From NCBI GenBank assembly GCA_037367355.1, contig CM074705.1:992001-1056000 (forward strand): DNA of 64,000 nt, in the 5' to 3' direction. The DNA is from Neoscytalidium dimidiatum. Its lineage: Eukaryota; Ascomycota; Dothideomycetes; Botryosphaeriales; Botryosphaeriaceae. Position numbers and translations under genes: made by a program. Below are positions 31,886 to 42,588 of this stretch, one piece after another (the stretch's first letter is position 1; the number at the start of each line of letters is the position of its first letter). Below the pieces are notes generated by a model. It saw only the letters and a program-made list of their open reading frames with translations, did no database searches and was not told where the DNA came from.

Positions 31886-33618
31886 ATGGCTCGTGGCGCA
31901 AAACCGCAGCTAAGCGAGTATGAGCTCAAGCGACAGGAGCAAATCGCGAAGAACCAGGCGCTTCTGAGAACGCTTCAGCTAGACGCGCAGCAAGCAGGTC
32001 TAGCACCGACAGTGCCAAAGTCTCGCTCATCAACACCAGCGAAAAAGGAGAAGAAGAAGCCTGCTGCAAAAAGAGAGAAAGAGGAAATTGTGCCAAGGTA
32101 AGTGTGTATTCCGTCTCAAACAAAATTGAAATTACTGAAATTGCGGAAGGCGAACGTCAGCTCGGCTTCAGGGTATTGTAGCGGATAGCGAGGTTGCCAA
32201 ACGTAAGGCCGAGGAGGAGCACGCGGCCCTCCAAGAAGCCGAGCGGGCGAAACGACAACGCGTTAGCGACGATCTGAATCTCAGCGATATAATCGTTTCC
32301 GGTCAGCATTGGAACCAGAGCGGAAACTTTTTCACTGGCGTTGGTCCGGCAAAGCCGTATGAGAGGACCTTTTCCACCGAAAATGTGAAGAAGACAACGG
32401 ACAAGGAGCTGAGAGCTTTGCGCGAAAAGTTGAGCGGTCTTCAGTTATGGGAAGGATTTGAACCAAACCGTGAGACAGTCCTGCTGTGCGACCCCAGTCC
32501 GTATGATCTAACGCGAACAAACAGAGATCAAGCTTACACCAGAACGTATATACACTTTGGGCTTCCATCCGACCACGGACAAAGCCCTAATATTTGCGGG
32601 AGATAAGATGGGCAACTTAGGACTGTTTGATGGATCACAAAGTGTGCCAGAAGTAAAGGCCGAAAAAGCTGAAGATGACGACGAAGATGATGAGGCTGAG
32701 CCAGCCGTGACAACCTTCAAGATCCATACCCGCACAATATCAGCGTTCCAATTCAGTTCGGCAGACTCTCACGCGCTGTTTTCAGCATCATACGACTCTT
32801 CTGTACGGAAACTGGATCTCAACAAGGGCGTAGCGGTCGAGATCTATGCGCCTGCGGATAAGCTCGAAGACGCACCTTTATCTGGGGTTGACGTCGGAAC
32901 TGAGAATTTGGTATATTTCTCGACGCTCGATGGCAGTTTCGGCATGCACGATATACGTGCCCCTCCAAATAACACTGGTGGTACTCAGCTCTTCCAGCTG
33001 TCGGAGAAGAAAATCGGCGGGTTCAGCATGCATCCCGTCCACAAGCATCTTTTTGCGACTGCCTCTCTAGACCGTACCATGAAGGTGTGGGACTTACGCA
33101 AAATTACTGGCAAAAGCGAGGCTCGGGCACCTGCGCTGCTTGGAGAACATGAAAGCAGACTTTCCGTGTCTCACGCCGCGTTCAACTCCATCGGCAATGT
33201 TGCTACTGCTTCCTACGATGACACGGTGAAGATCTATGACTTCACTGATTGTGCCGATTGGAAAATTGGTGCAAAGTTGAGCGATAAGAAGATGGAGCCT
33301 GCCACGATCATCCCTCACAACAACCAAACCGGAAGATGGGTTACCATGTGAGTTAATTAAGTGATGGTATGAGATTAGTATCTGCTAACCTCACTCAGTC
33401 TACGCGCACAATGGCAACTGATGCCACAGGATGGTGTGCAGCGTCTTTGCATAGGAAACATGAATCGTTTCGTCGACGTCTATACCAGTAAGGGCGAACA
33501 GCTTGCGCAACTCGGCGGTGACGGCATCACAGCTGTCCCAGCTGTTGCGCAATTTCATCCAAGTATGGACTGGATCGCAGCTGGTACAGCGAGTGGCAAG
33601 CTTTGCTTCTGGCAGTAG
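31886..33618 (+). CDS. cmr1: DNA damage-binding WD-repeat protein CMR1
   Basis: Four exons: 31886-32097, 32150-32469, 32525-33347 and 33399-33618, giving 524 aa; introns are 52, 55 and 51 nt. Cmr1 is a nuclear WD40 protein that binds UV-damaged DNA and gathers in intranuclear quality-control sites under replication stress (known in yeast). The N-terminus is a basic coiled region ([18 protein letters not shown]). It is followed by [14 protein letters not shown] and [18 protein letters not shown], the family-typical entry to the propeller. WD units include [57 protein letters not shown] and [13 protein letters not shown]. The closing blade is [16 protein letters not shown], directly followed by the stop. 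An acidic loop ([11 protein letters not shown]) sits in the first blade. Each splice restores family text. Confidence 0.93.
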
Positions 33619-36317
33619 GTGCGTTCCATCCTGGTGTTGCAGTTCTCTAGGCGAAGATCTCCGTGCAACATTCGCTATTCGTGGACGGAGGAGCATATAC
33701 TTTGGAAGTAAAGCCTGGTGGGACACATGCATGCCGTTACCCGCTGGTGGATGCCCGGTCTGCATTGATCCATGTGGAACGGTTTCTTCACCATGCTACA
33801 ATGCGTAACAATCTTGGACCTTGAAAACTATCCGACTACAGATTCCTTGGGACCCTTTCTCTGGAGAAAAAATGTGTAACCGTCGCTCTGAATCGTGCAC
33901 TTGATCCTCGTCCCTAGGATTCTCTCCTATCAAGTGATAAGGCCACCCATAGTGAAGTCAGTGCCTGGCCCAACGTGCTGACTGCTTCTGTGACACGCTC
34001 GATTGGACTGGCTCTTGGACTTCCCTATGGGTTTCACAATACGGCCAGTCCCTTGCATAACCTCAGAAGCCTTGTGTCGTGCTGGAAATTTGCTCACGTT
34101 TCCGTAATTGCGTGAAGGCTTTTGAGTCTTGTTCCAGCGCGTCAACGGTCTCGGAGTCCCATGGTAGGATTCTGCCTTTCGAAGAGTAGATCGCCCTAAC
34201 CACTGGTTAGACTTTTGAATGGTGCGCCGTACGTGTCGTGATGATGACAGAGGTGTTGTCCCACTCTCACGTAAATAGGGTATAATTGAAGTTTGGAAGC
34301 GTTCCCATTTCCCGATCGTGTCGGCTCCTGCTGCACACCGTCAAGGTACGCACTGCGATGATCGTCCCAAGCGCAATGCTTCATGTGCAGCTCGTATTCG
34401 CCGTGTTCGGCGGCTTCATATCCCTGAGAAAAGGATAGCTGAAGCACAAGATCTTCCCCGTTGACCGACAACCGTTGAATAGCTGAGATAGGGCGGCTCA
34501 GTTTACCAGCTTTCCTCTCTCATGAAAGGCGAGCCGGAGGCATCCAGCCGATTTAGCGGCTCTATATTGTGGGAAGCTGCGGCATCAGGGTTCGACCACA
34601 TTCTCTCTTGCAATTTCCAGTCGCGATCGCTGAATGTTAAAGCGTGGGTTCCGAAACGTGCCAAAAAGGTCGGCACTTCGCGTAAAGAGCAGCGACCAAC
34701 GTCACGATGGGTGCACCGACGGAGGCCCGTCGTATCAAGGTGATGGCTCCATTACTTCACGCATCTCCGCAAAATCGGTTCCTAAGACCCATGGGGCAGC
34801 TGCTACGAGGAAATTACGTCTATCGAGCCGTGGCAAGCTCGCTTGGATGATCGACATGCGCTACTGAAGCGTTCAACAAATTTCGGCTGTTCCATCGTCA
34901 ACAAACACTCATCACATGTTTGATGCTCTTGTGCCTGACTCTCGAGAAAATCTCGTGTGTACCAGAATGTAGTCACTCCCGACATCCGAAAAAGGGAGGC
35001 TGACACGGCCAGCCGCAGCCCGTGCACTGCGGTCGATCAATGGGCCGCTTCGCCTTTCTAGAAACACTTCTCTCTGGAGCGTACCAATGGTCGGCGGCCA
35101 AGCTGGCAGCTTTTCGGCCCAATGCTTTGATGTCAAGAGATCAACAGGACTGGTCTCAGCCTCATGATCGGCAGCGTGACAGCAGTGTGCTCCGGCGCAC
35201 GCCGGATGGGTGAGCGGCGCAGCAGTGGCGGCAGGACACGGCGAGACTATGCAGAGCAGCTTTCGTCCGAATCCATTTAGCGACGTGATAAGCACCGTTC
35301 AGCAATGGGAGGCAAAAACAAAGTGCGGTCTTTGCCCCCGGCTTAGCCGAAAGCAACGGATCGAATGGTGACTGAAGTTGAGCCGCACAGGCTCGAAGAG
35401 TTTGCCAAGCGATGCCGGGTGCCAGGACCACGATGGCCTCTCTGGTGAGGAAAGGGGGAAAAAGATATTGTGGGTTCGATGTTTATTTTTGGGGGCGCAT
35501 TCTCGATGAGCTTAACGCAGCCTATCGGCCGCCACACCCGTCACGCTCGCCTCGGCCATAGCCCAGCATGCAACTGTTACAGACCCTTGCCGTCCACCTG
35601 CCCTAAGCCCGTAGGGCATGCTGCCTGTTTACCAGTCTGGCAAAGTTCCGAGCCGCTGTGCCGCTTCAGCAAGTTCGCGTGGCAGATTGGCGACGGATAC
35701 GAGGTGTGCTGCTGGCCGTCGATAGCTGTCGAATTGGGCAGAAAAGGCGGCGGGACGGCTGCCACGGTCGCCGCCGTGCTGACCTGCTGGCAGCGAAGCG
35801 GCCAAATGACGTCGATTCAAGGAGAGCCTGCGACCGCCCGAAAGCTCTCGGGGCCGCGCCCTCCCCAACCCGATACGACCTGGCCCCTCCCTGGCCACAG
35901 CCCCCGGCTGCTTTGCCGAGTCAGGCATAGAGCGTGTTTCCCAGGTGGAGGTTACAGTGCCATCAGGCCCTACAGCACGCCCACGCACCGCACCACGGCG
36001 CACGAAATACGAGCTGCCACCGCTGCTTGGCCGTGGATCATGGGCCGTTGCGGGCGAGGCTTTGTAGGAAACGTCCAAACACTCCCGAGCTCTGTTCTTC
36101 CCTGCGTCATGGCCGCCCCTTAGGCTGTGCAGACACGGCCAGCGGAGAAAAGATATAAGGATCGGGAGTCGTCCGTCGAAACAGGACTTCCATCAAACAT
36201 CAAAGTTTCAAGCCATCCACGCAAGAGGAAACACTCGCTATCCCAACGTATTTCGTACATTAATCAACGCCGACCACCACCGCCACCGTCACAACCTTAA
36301 CAACAAAACCCGCCAAT
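33619..36317. other. Long intergenic region, 2.7 kb, before the PhiA-like gene
   Basis: No gene that I can support. Open frames at 34196-34471 minus (no ATG start) and 35470-36123 plus (217 codons, Cys/Pro/Arg-rich and opposed by a 149-codon frame) show no domain. The last 200 bp, with a TATAAG box near 36154 and a CA-rich leader, look like the core promoter of the next gene. Confidence 0.5.
36154..36159 (+). promoter_or_regulatory. Possible TATA box of the PhiA-like gene
   Basis: TATAAG 164 nt before the ATG, followed by an AC-rich leader typical of highly expressed fungal genes. Confidence 0.35.
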
Positions 36318-36919
36318 ATGAAGACATTCGCTGCTGCCGTCACCCTCCTCGCCGCCGCTCCGGCTGTCCTCGGCCAATACGTTGGCCTCGCCGCTCGCTC
36401 GGCGTCTCCCATCCACTTTGGCTCTATCAACGCAGCCTCCGGCAAATTCTGGATCGGCCGTCAGACTTCTTCCTATTGCCCTTCGTCCGTCGTTCCCGAC
36501 TGCGAGACTGTCTACCCTGGCAACGTCACCGTCTTCTCGGGCGGCGATAACACTCTCTTCCTTGACGTTAGTGTTCCCGGTGGCCAGCAGGGTAAGTTCA
36601 CCGAGCCGAGAAAACAAAAAAGAATGTGACAGGGTTAACGAGGTTTACAGTCTACATCGCTCCTGATGGTTCCCTCTCTTTCACCCAGGCCCACTCCGCC
36701 TACACTCCCGAGGGTTCTGTCCTGACTGGCTTCACTAAGTCTGAGAGCGGGAGCTTTGGTTACCTTAGCTGGACCAACGGCTTCATTGCCTGCCCCTCTC
36801 CCAATGGCACTTCTCCCTACCAGATCTACGGCGGTGGCTACACCAACAACACTGCCTGCCTTGGCTTCGATCTGCTGACGTCCAACTATACCGGCCATGG
36901 TGCTTGGCAATATGCTTAA
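36318..36919 (+). CDS. Secreted PhiA-like cell-wall protein
   Basis: Two exons, 36318-36591 and 36651-36919, with a 59-nt intron (GTAAGT...TTTACAG), giving 180 aa. A standard signal peptide (MKTFAAAVTLLAAAPAVLGQ) cleaves near residue 19-20. The mature protein has SASPIHFGSINAASGKFWIG, VPGGQQVYIAPDGSLSFTQA and HSAYTPEGSVLTGF. These are the hallmark segments of the Aspergillus PhiA / Asp f 34 family, cell-wall proteins linked to conidiogenesis and, in some species, IgE binding. Cysteines at SYCP, PDCE, IACPS and TACLG probably form two disulphides. Sequons NVT, NGT, NNT and NYT suggest N-glycosylation. Codon choice is strongly C-ending, in line with high expression. Confidence 0.85.
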
Positions 36920-37127
36920 GCGGTTGGGTAGGTGCGAGCATCAATCATTGCAATCCAAGAAAAGGAAGCCGCTGAGCGATTGTTAGCGCCTTGTACGCAT
37001 GGACGAAATCAAAACAACAAAGCCTGCCACATGCGTGTGAATGCCTTACCTCAGTCAGGTGGGCATGGCACTGTTCGCGCGTGGCGGGCGAGTGTGGAGA
37101 AGGAAAGGGCATGTTTTTACGATATAT

Positions 37128-37883
37128 TTAATGTTCAATAGATTCAATTAGAGTGTTTCGAATTGATTCGACGTGCTCCTCTGGACTGCGATTCTTGGAC
37201 AAATTGTGGACCATGACGGTCTTCTCGCGCGATTTCATGCCCTTCGCAATTTCCACATCGGATTTTGGAACGTTGAGAACCTGAGAATAGCCAAGGAACG
37301 GGACGTCAATGGATGTTCGCTCGAGTAAGCAATTTGGGGGAACGGGTGTGTAACGTGGAGAACGGGAATAGTACGGGAGAGCAGGCCACTCAAATAGCTG
37401 TTCTTTGCTATCACGGGGCATTCATCCGGTCGCCGGCGTCGCCTCCGTGAACGGACGATCTGGTGGGCGAGTAGGGTGCGACCTGGCACAACTCGCTCTC
37501 TCCGCGCTACTTGACATGCGCGCATTCATCCGGCCGCCGATGGAACGCTGGTGCATGCTCAAGTGCGGTCGCAGCCCAAGAGAGCATGCCATACGCACGG
37601 GAAGCCAGGTGCGGTAGATGATAGGCGCGGGCGATGTTATGGTCTGGGATAGAGCGGGAAAAGACGGACGCACCTCAGCAATCAACTTCTGCACCGCTTT
37701 GTTCGCCTCGCCCTCTTTTGCCTGTGCAGATACGCAAAGCTCGACGCCGTCGTCCGAGACGCTGTTGATGCCTTCTCGTTTGGCGCTCGCGCCGGGCTTA
37801 ACGTGGCAGGCGAGAGAAATGGAGCCGGCAGAGCTGGATTTGTTGCCCTTGGAGGCGATGAAACGAATAGCGTTGCTCATCAT
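37128..37883 (-). CDS. DUF167 (UPF0235/YggU-family) protein
   Basis: Two exons, 37883-37674 (70 codons) and 37280-37128 (51 codons with stop), giving 120 aa, the usual size for this small family. Conserved text: [19 protein letters not shown], then [14 protein letters not shown] at the splice, then [20 protein letters not shown] and TVMV. Function in fungi is unknown; the bacterial fold is a compact alpha/beta domain. The intron is 393 nt (GTGCGT...TCTCAG), far longer than others in the window, yet splicing exactly joins AE|VLNVPKS as in homologues. The frame is open upstream of exon 1 only from a GTG, so ATG 37883 (MMSNAIR) is chosen. Confidence 0.8.
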
Positions 37884-39079
37884 TAGAGGCTTGCGGTGAA
37901 TCACGGACAGATCGAGACGCTGAGAAGAAGCATGTGTCGGAAGCACGAAGAGCGGCGAAGCTCCAGGACGATGGCGTGAGGATTCAGGGCTCGCTCGGCA
38001 AAAAAAAAGGTGCCCCAGGCCCCAGCCCCAGGGCCCATCCCCATCTAGATCAACTCTCGAACCCTGAGAAAGATCAGCGCACTCCTAACCGTTCTGGCCT
38101 CAGCAAAGACAACTTGTCTATCTATCAAAGCCTCCAGCCTTATCATGAATGCGGGTCATCTCGGCCGCATGACCAAGACGAGCCTTTTTTTTTTCTCTCT
38201 TTTGAATACTTCATAATGCGTTCTCTTAAAGAACACGGTCTCCCTGACGACGCCTGCAAAGCAATGAGAACGGGCAGAGTAGTAGATCGATCTCAGCTGA
38301 TGGATCGGTTGAGGCTATAGTTTCGAGGCCGTGCTCTTGGTGACGACACTCAGCTAGGCAACCACAAGGCTGAACTACTGACCCCCTTTGCTCACCATTC
38401 GACTCCTATGTATGACGAAAAGCACAACCTTGTCCGAATTACCACGCCATATGGCGGATCGCTTACAAATTCACTCTAATAAATCCATTTCATTACTGAT
38501 CTTCCCGTTTTCATGCAGATTTTCTTGGACATGTCGGCCTTTGCAACGGGGTCTACCGTACTGACAAAGGCCAAGATAACGCAGTCTCCCTACCTTCATC
38601 CCCATAGCTAGCATCCGAATAAGTCCCAAGAGGCAAAGCAATACACCAAAGCCCCCTGCCCATGGATTGCCCAAAGAAGGCTTCGGCACGTTTTTCTCTG
38701 CAAGCGTCCCAAACCACGTCGTCAAGCCGTATTATCCACAGCTTTCCATCTGGATTCAAAGCCGAAGACCGTCACCAGTACCATCTCGTCAAGACAACTG
38801 CTTAGACGGTGGTCTTGCATCGGTATGATCCTGATATCGGATGTATTCATACCGCGGCATTCAGTTGGATACCGGCTACATGTCAACAAACAAATTGCGC
38901 ACAGCGATATGCTCATGATTTCCGACAGTCCATGGAGATCAAGAATGATGAAGTTAACATACATGCGATAAGACATTGGTTGACAAGGTGCGTTTCATCT
39001 CGCCTTAATTGTCGGTTGCGAAGGAGCTACGACCTTCCGCGGAGTACGAAAGTTATAGACTGATTGGGACTGTGTTTTT
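37884..39079. other. Intergenic region before the HET relic
   Basis: About 1.2 kb, with short open frames on the minus strand (38471-38976) that show no family match and only partly start with ATG. It may include the eroded N-terminal part of the HET gene; I could not recognise it. Confidence 0.45.
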
Positions 39080-40288
39080 GTTCCTTGGAGCCCTGGCATG
39101 AAATTCGCTACCCCGAGCTACACCTGGGGTCCTACCACCAGACCAAACCTGGGAGACGAAGAAGGTCTGACAGATGCAAAACGCCTTTTACGCCCTACCA
39201 ATGCGTCCCCCAAAAACATTAAAAGACGCCATCGGTGTCGTTAGGATGTTTGGGCTTGAAGGTCTGTAGTATCTTTGGGTTGACCATTATTGTATCGACC
39301 AGCACTGTCTTGACGAAAACCACGAGCAGATTCAACAGATGCATCCAATTTACTCCAGCACCGAGGTCACCATCAAAGCAGCCACAGGAGATGGTGCTGA
39401 ATCAAGCCTTCCAAGACTAGGGTTAATATCCAGTATCCAGGATACCTCAGTCCTATGTCTCCCATGCCGGCTCTTCACTCATATTTGTGGAAACAAACAA
39501 TGCATCACCACACGATTATCGTGGATGAAACGGGGTTGGGCTTTCCAGGAAGCTGTTTTCTGCCGGCGGCAACTATTCTTCGCACCCGAGCAAGTCACGT
39601 TTGAATGTGCGAACATGACAGCACGCGAAGTTCTTTGGATACCCTCGAAACATAGCGTGGGCTGTGAACTGAAGTCAATCTTCGGCTTGCACCTGTCAAA
39701 TGGTGCAGGAGACGATAACAGGTCATTCTCTACTACGTTGAGAAGTGTTCCCGGAGAGTCATCACGTTTGAGACAGACGCGCTCAACGCTTTCACTGGAA
39801 TTCTCCACGCTCTGGAAGATGGCCGATCGCAACTCCGCCACCGTTGGACCATTGAAATCAATGTTTGCGCAGGGACTTGCGACGTATTGCAGGCTTTCCA
39901 AAGCGATTCACGTGTCCTCCTACCCATGTCTCTTCTCTGGGATCATGAAAATAACTACGAATTGTCCCAGCGGCGCCACGAATATCCGTCTTGGTCATGG
40001 CTCGGCTGGAAAGGACCTGTCACCTTTTCACATGTGAGAGCTGAGCCTAGCATTACTGCAGCCATATGGGCCAAATGGGTCGATGGCAATTTACGGCAGA
40101 TTGGTTCCAGATCTGACGCGGATGACCTCACTCTCAAGCTCTTCCTATACTCTTCTTTCATCCATATCAAGGCTCTTACGTTTGATGTCGAGTTTCATGT
40201 CCATGAAAATAAGGTGGTGATGATTTGGCGTGATGGTGTAGATATGGGAACCCACGCAGCACTAGTTTTTGGAGGCAATACCTCCTAA
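39080..40288 (+). pseudogene. Degenerate HET-domain (heterokaryon incompatibility) gene
   Basis: HET text is readable but spread over frames. The frame beginning near 39098 gives SYTWGPTT, the usual LSYxWG opening, and then runs to NASP. At 39206-39216 (C/A run) the frame must slip to continue as PKTLKDAIGVVRMFGL. That frame then meets TAG at 39267-39269 exactly where GLQYLWVD is expected (CAG to TAG). Beyond it come YLWVDHYCIDQ, IQQMHPIYSSTEVTI and WMKRGWAFQEAVFCRRQLFF. From 39722 the sense moves to the third frame: TFETDALNAFTGIL, then LPMSLLWDHE and YPSWSWLGWKGP, stopping at 40288. That last change could be an intron, but the first two cannot plausibly be, because they sit within conserved blocks. 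HET proteins trigger cell death on fusion of unlike strains; this copy looks dead. Confidence 0.82.
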
Positions 40289-41369
40289 TGGCTAGTGGAA
40301 TGTGCGGGGAGACGTTCTAGGCGATTTTGCTTAATCGTCACGACTCATTGGCTCCCGAATCACCGTCTGGGCCACTCTTCTAATCGTCAAGAAGAATAGG
40401 GATGGCACAGCGAGCTTTCGGGTAGGTGTTTGCGAAGTTGAATGTTATCTGTTTTGTTACGCGGCCGAAAGAGCCGGGCAGCAATAGATAACCAGGGTTG
40501 CATAATATGGCGTCGAAGTATTCTCAATATAAGGGATCAATCATCGGTGATGAGAGCCTACTTGTTTCCGAAAGAACAAGAAGACCTTCCAGATCACTCA
40601 CGGTATTAGGCGACTGACACTTCCTTTTCCATCATGGCAGTACCTGCTATACAGCTGGTTTGTCCGCTGCGGTGATCACATATCACAGGAACCAGAAATG
40701 TAGCTGGATGTGGACCGCGCAGATTGGAGGTGTAAATTGATGTCCGCATGATTACTGGGCTGAGGCTGAATAAGGCTTGTAACATGTTGCTCTGCGAGTC
40801 TGGCCGGCATGCTGCCGACGTGTATTCATTTTCTTTAGCGGACCTGCCGTTCATTTATTAGCCCGATCGGGGTGGCGGAATGCGTAGGCGAAAGGGAGCC
40901 TATGCGGATCTCCCGAAAATCCCGCGCTCGTAGTCGCTTAAAAATAGGTTCTTCTTTCTCCACCTCTGCAGCCTGGCCAGCTCTCGCCCCCGGGCCCTTG
41001 TCAGAATATAGCTCGCGTCCCCGCCACGACCGATGTTCTGGGACAGTTGCACCCTTCCTCCGGCGATAACGCCCCCCGCCCACCTGCCTCCTTCCGGCCA
41101 GCGCTATCTCGTATCTAGAAGCCTAGCCCAGAAACCGCCATGCGCCCTTGCCCTGCGCGGCTTGCTTATTTTTCTTCTTCAGCTGAGCTGAGCGCCGACG
41201 ATGGCCGCCACGAATTTCCACCACCTTGCTCTTTCTTCTTCGCCTTTTCTCCTGCTGCCTTGATGATAATTCCGACCCAATTGCTGTTTCATTTCCTCTC
41301 GCTCGTTTCCAAGACTGTTGTTGCAGCTCATCTCGACATTCTCCCACGCAATTGACCCGCCCTCTCCCA
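40289..41369. other. Intergenic region before the WSC-domain gene
   Basis: About 1.1 kb. No gene recognised. The last 250 bp are pyrimidine-rich, as for a 5' leader. Minus-strand frames at 41123-41497 are antisense shadows. Confidence 0.5.
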
Positions 41370-42078
41370 ATGGCCACCGTATCGACTCTACTGTCCGTGA
41401 TCGTCCTTCCTGCGCTTTCCCTCGCGCAATCCTCCACTGCTGCGCCCCCATCCGGCACGTCGAGAGCAACACAAGCGACTACCTCGGGAAGTAGCACGAC
41501 GTCCGCAACAACCTCCGCCTACCCCTCCGCCACGCTCGCTGTCGACCCTGGAAGCAAGGGCTACGAATATGCCGGCTGCTACAACGAGACGCAAGGGTAC
41601 ACGCAGGGCGGCGGCGTGCGCACGTTATCGGGCGGCACGATGAATGCGACGGATGAGATGACGGTGGAGTGGTGCCTGAGCTTTTGTGACGGCGTGCAGT
41701 ATGCCGGCTTGGAGTATGGGAGAGAGTACGTACAACCGGTCCCCGGCCCCCGCCCCCGTCCGGCAAGCACTCGCAGTTCGGATGCCCATTTTCAATCTAT
41801 GGGAGATTTGTGTGGACTGACTGTGCTTTCTTTGCTTGAACAGATGCTGGTGTAGCCCGTACCTCTCGACGCTGTCCACAGAGCTGCCTGAAGGCGCATG
41901 CGGGATTCCTTGCAAATCGAACGAGACGGCCGCGTGTGGTGGATCGTGGGCGCTTTCGCTGTACAACAGAACAAGTGGAGCGGCGAGCTTCGTTGCCGGT
42001 ACGGGGAGGCAAGCGGTTTGGTGCGCGATGGTTGTGGCGGGGTTGACGGCGGCGACGGGGTTGATTGCAGGATTGTGA
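41370..42078 (+). CDS. WSC-domain surface protein
   Basis: Two exons, 41370-41725 and 41844-42078, with a 118-nt intron (GTACGT...AACAG), giving 196 aa. A signal peptide (MATVSTLLSVIVLPALSLAQ) is followed by a Ser/Thr-rich stretch (about 20-52) likely to be O-mannosylated. The WSC module at about 55-160 has EYAGCYNET, WCLSFCDG, AGLEYGRECWCSPYL, CGIPCKSNETAACGG and WALSLYN, with eight cysteines in the family order. WSC modules bind glycans and, in yeast Wsc1, sense cell-wall stress. The C-terminus is hydrophobic (WCAMVVAGLTAATGLIAGL) and ends without cytosolic residues. That fits a GPI-anchor signal better than a sensor with a signalling tail. Confidence 0.87.
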
Positions 42079-42216
42079 AGAATTACCCAATGTACAGGGA
42101 ATTGATTGGATCATAGGTTTTGTATCGTTGAGAGAGCGGGGAAGTAGGCGAGCATTCCGGATGGAGGCCAATATCTTGATATACTAATTCTGGGAAGCAA
42201 GCGCGCATGATTCGAC

Positions 42217-42450
42217 TCAATAAGGGTTCTTCGGGTCAGCTTGGTTAGATCGACTCCATAGTACATACAGAACAGCGCTCACAGAGATCGCAGACATAAG
42301 GTAGGTTTCCGGATTTCGTAGATCTGCGACCTGTCCATCAGGCCGTCTAAGATCATCTAAGCGAGCGTGTTCATCCCGAAGACCTACCTCTTCCTGCGTC
42401 ATCAGTTTGATCGTGAACATTCTATTTCTTGTATGCGAGCGTGACAGCAT
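42217..42450 (-). CDS. Hypothetical 77-aa protein with one possible membrane segment
   Basis: Single open frame from an ATG at 42450. The middle is charged (LRDEHARLDDLRRPDGQV) and the C-terminus has one hydrophobic stretch (YLMSAISVSAVLYVLWSR) then a short polar tail. This could be a small tail-anchored protein or a chance frame. A GTAGGT after the EEV codons could be a donor, so the exon structure is uncertain. Confidence 0.3.
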   Translation of the reverse strand: MLSRSHTRNRMFTIKLMTQEEVGLRDEHARLDDLRRPDGQVADLRNPETYLMSAISVSAVLYVLWSRSNQADPKNPY

Positions 42451-42541
42451 GGCAGGTTAAGCTAGACACCACACATCTCTACAGCAGCTAGAAGCGCACA
42501 AAAGAAAGTTCAGATCTTCTGCCACGACATGCTTGTTACGT

Positions 42542-42555
42542 GCAGCAGCAGCAGC

Positions 42556-42588
<33 letters not shown>
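42542..42588. repeat. Microsatellite: AGC repeat grading into an ACA/CAA repeat
   Basis: Four AGC units followed by about 11 perfect ACA units. In the overlapping plus frame from 42529 it would encode Ser then a poly-Asn run, but that frame is not supported as a gene. Confidence 0.9.

Noticed and set aside
35470..36123. 217-codon plus-strand frame before the PhiA-like gene
   Set aside because: Rich in Cys/Pro/Arg, opposed by a 149-codon antisense frame, and it runs into the promoter of the next gene; no domain.
39614..39722. Treating the last frame change in the HET relic as a third disabling mutation
   Set aside because: An AACAG acceptor stands at 39716-39720 and a GTGGGC donor lies upstream, so this change may be an ordinary intron; only the first two lesions are counted as damage.
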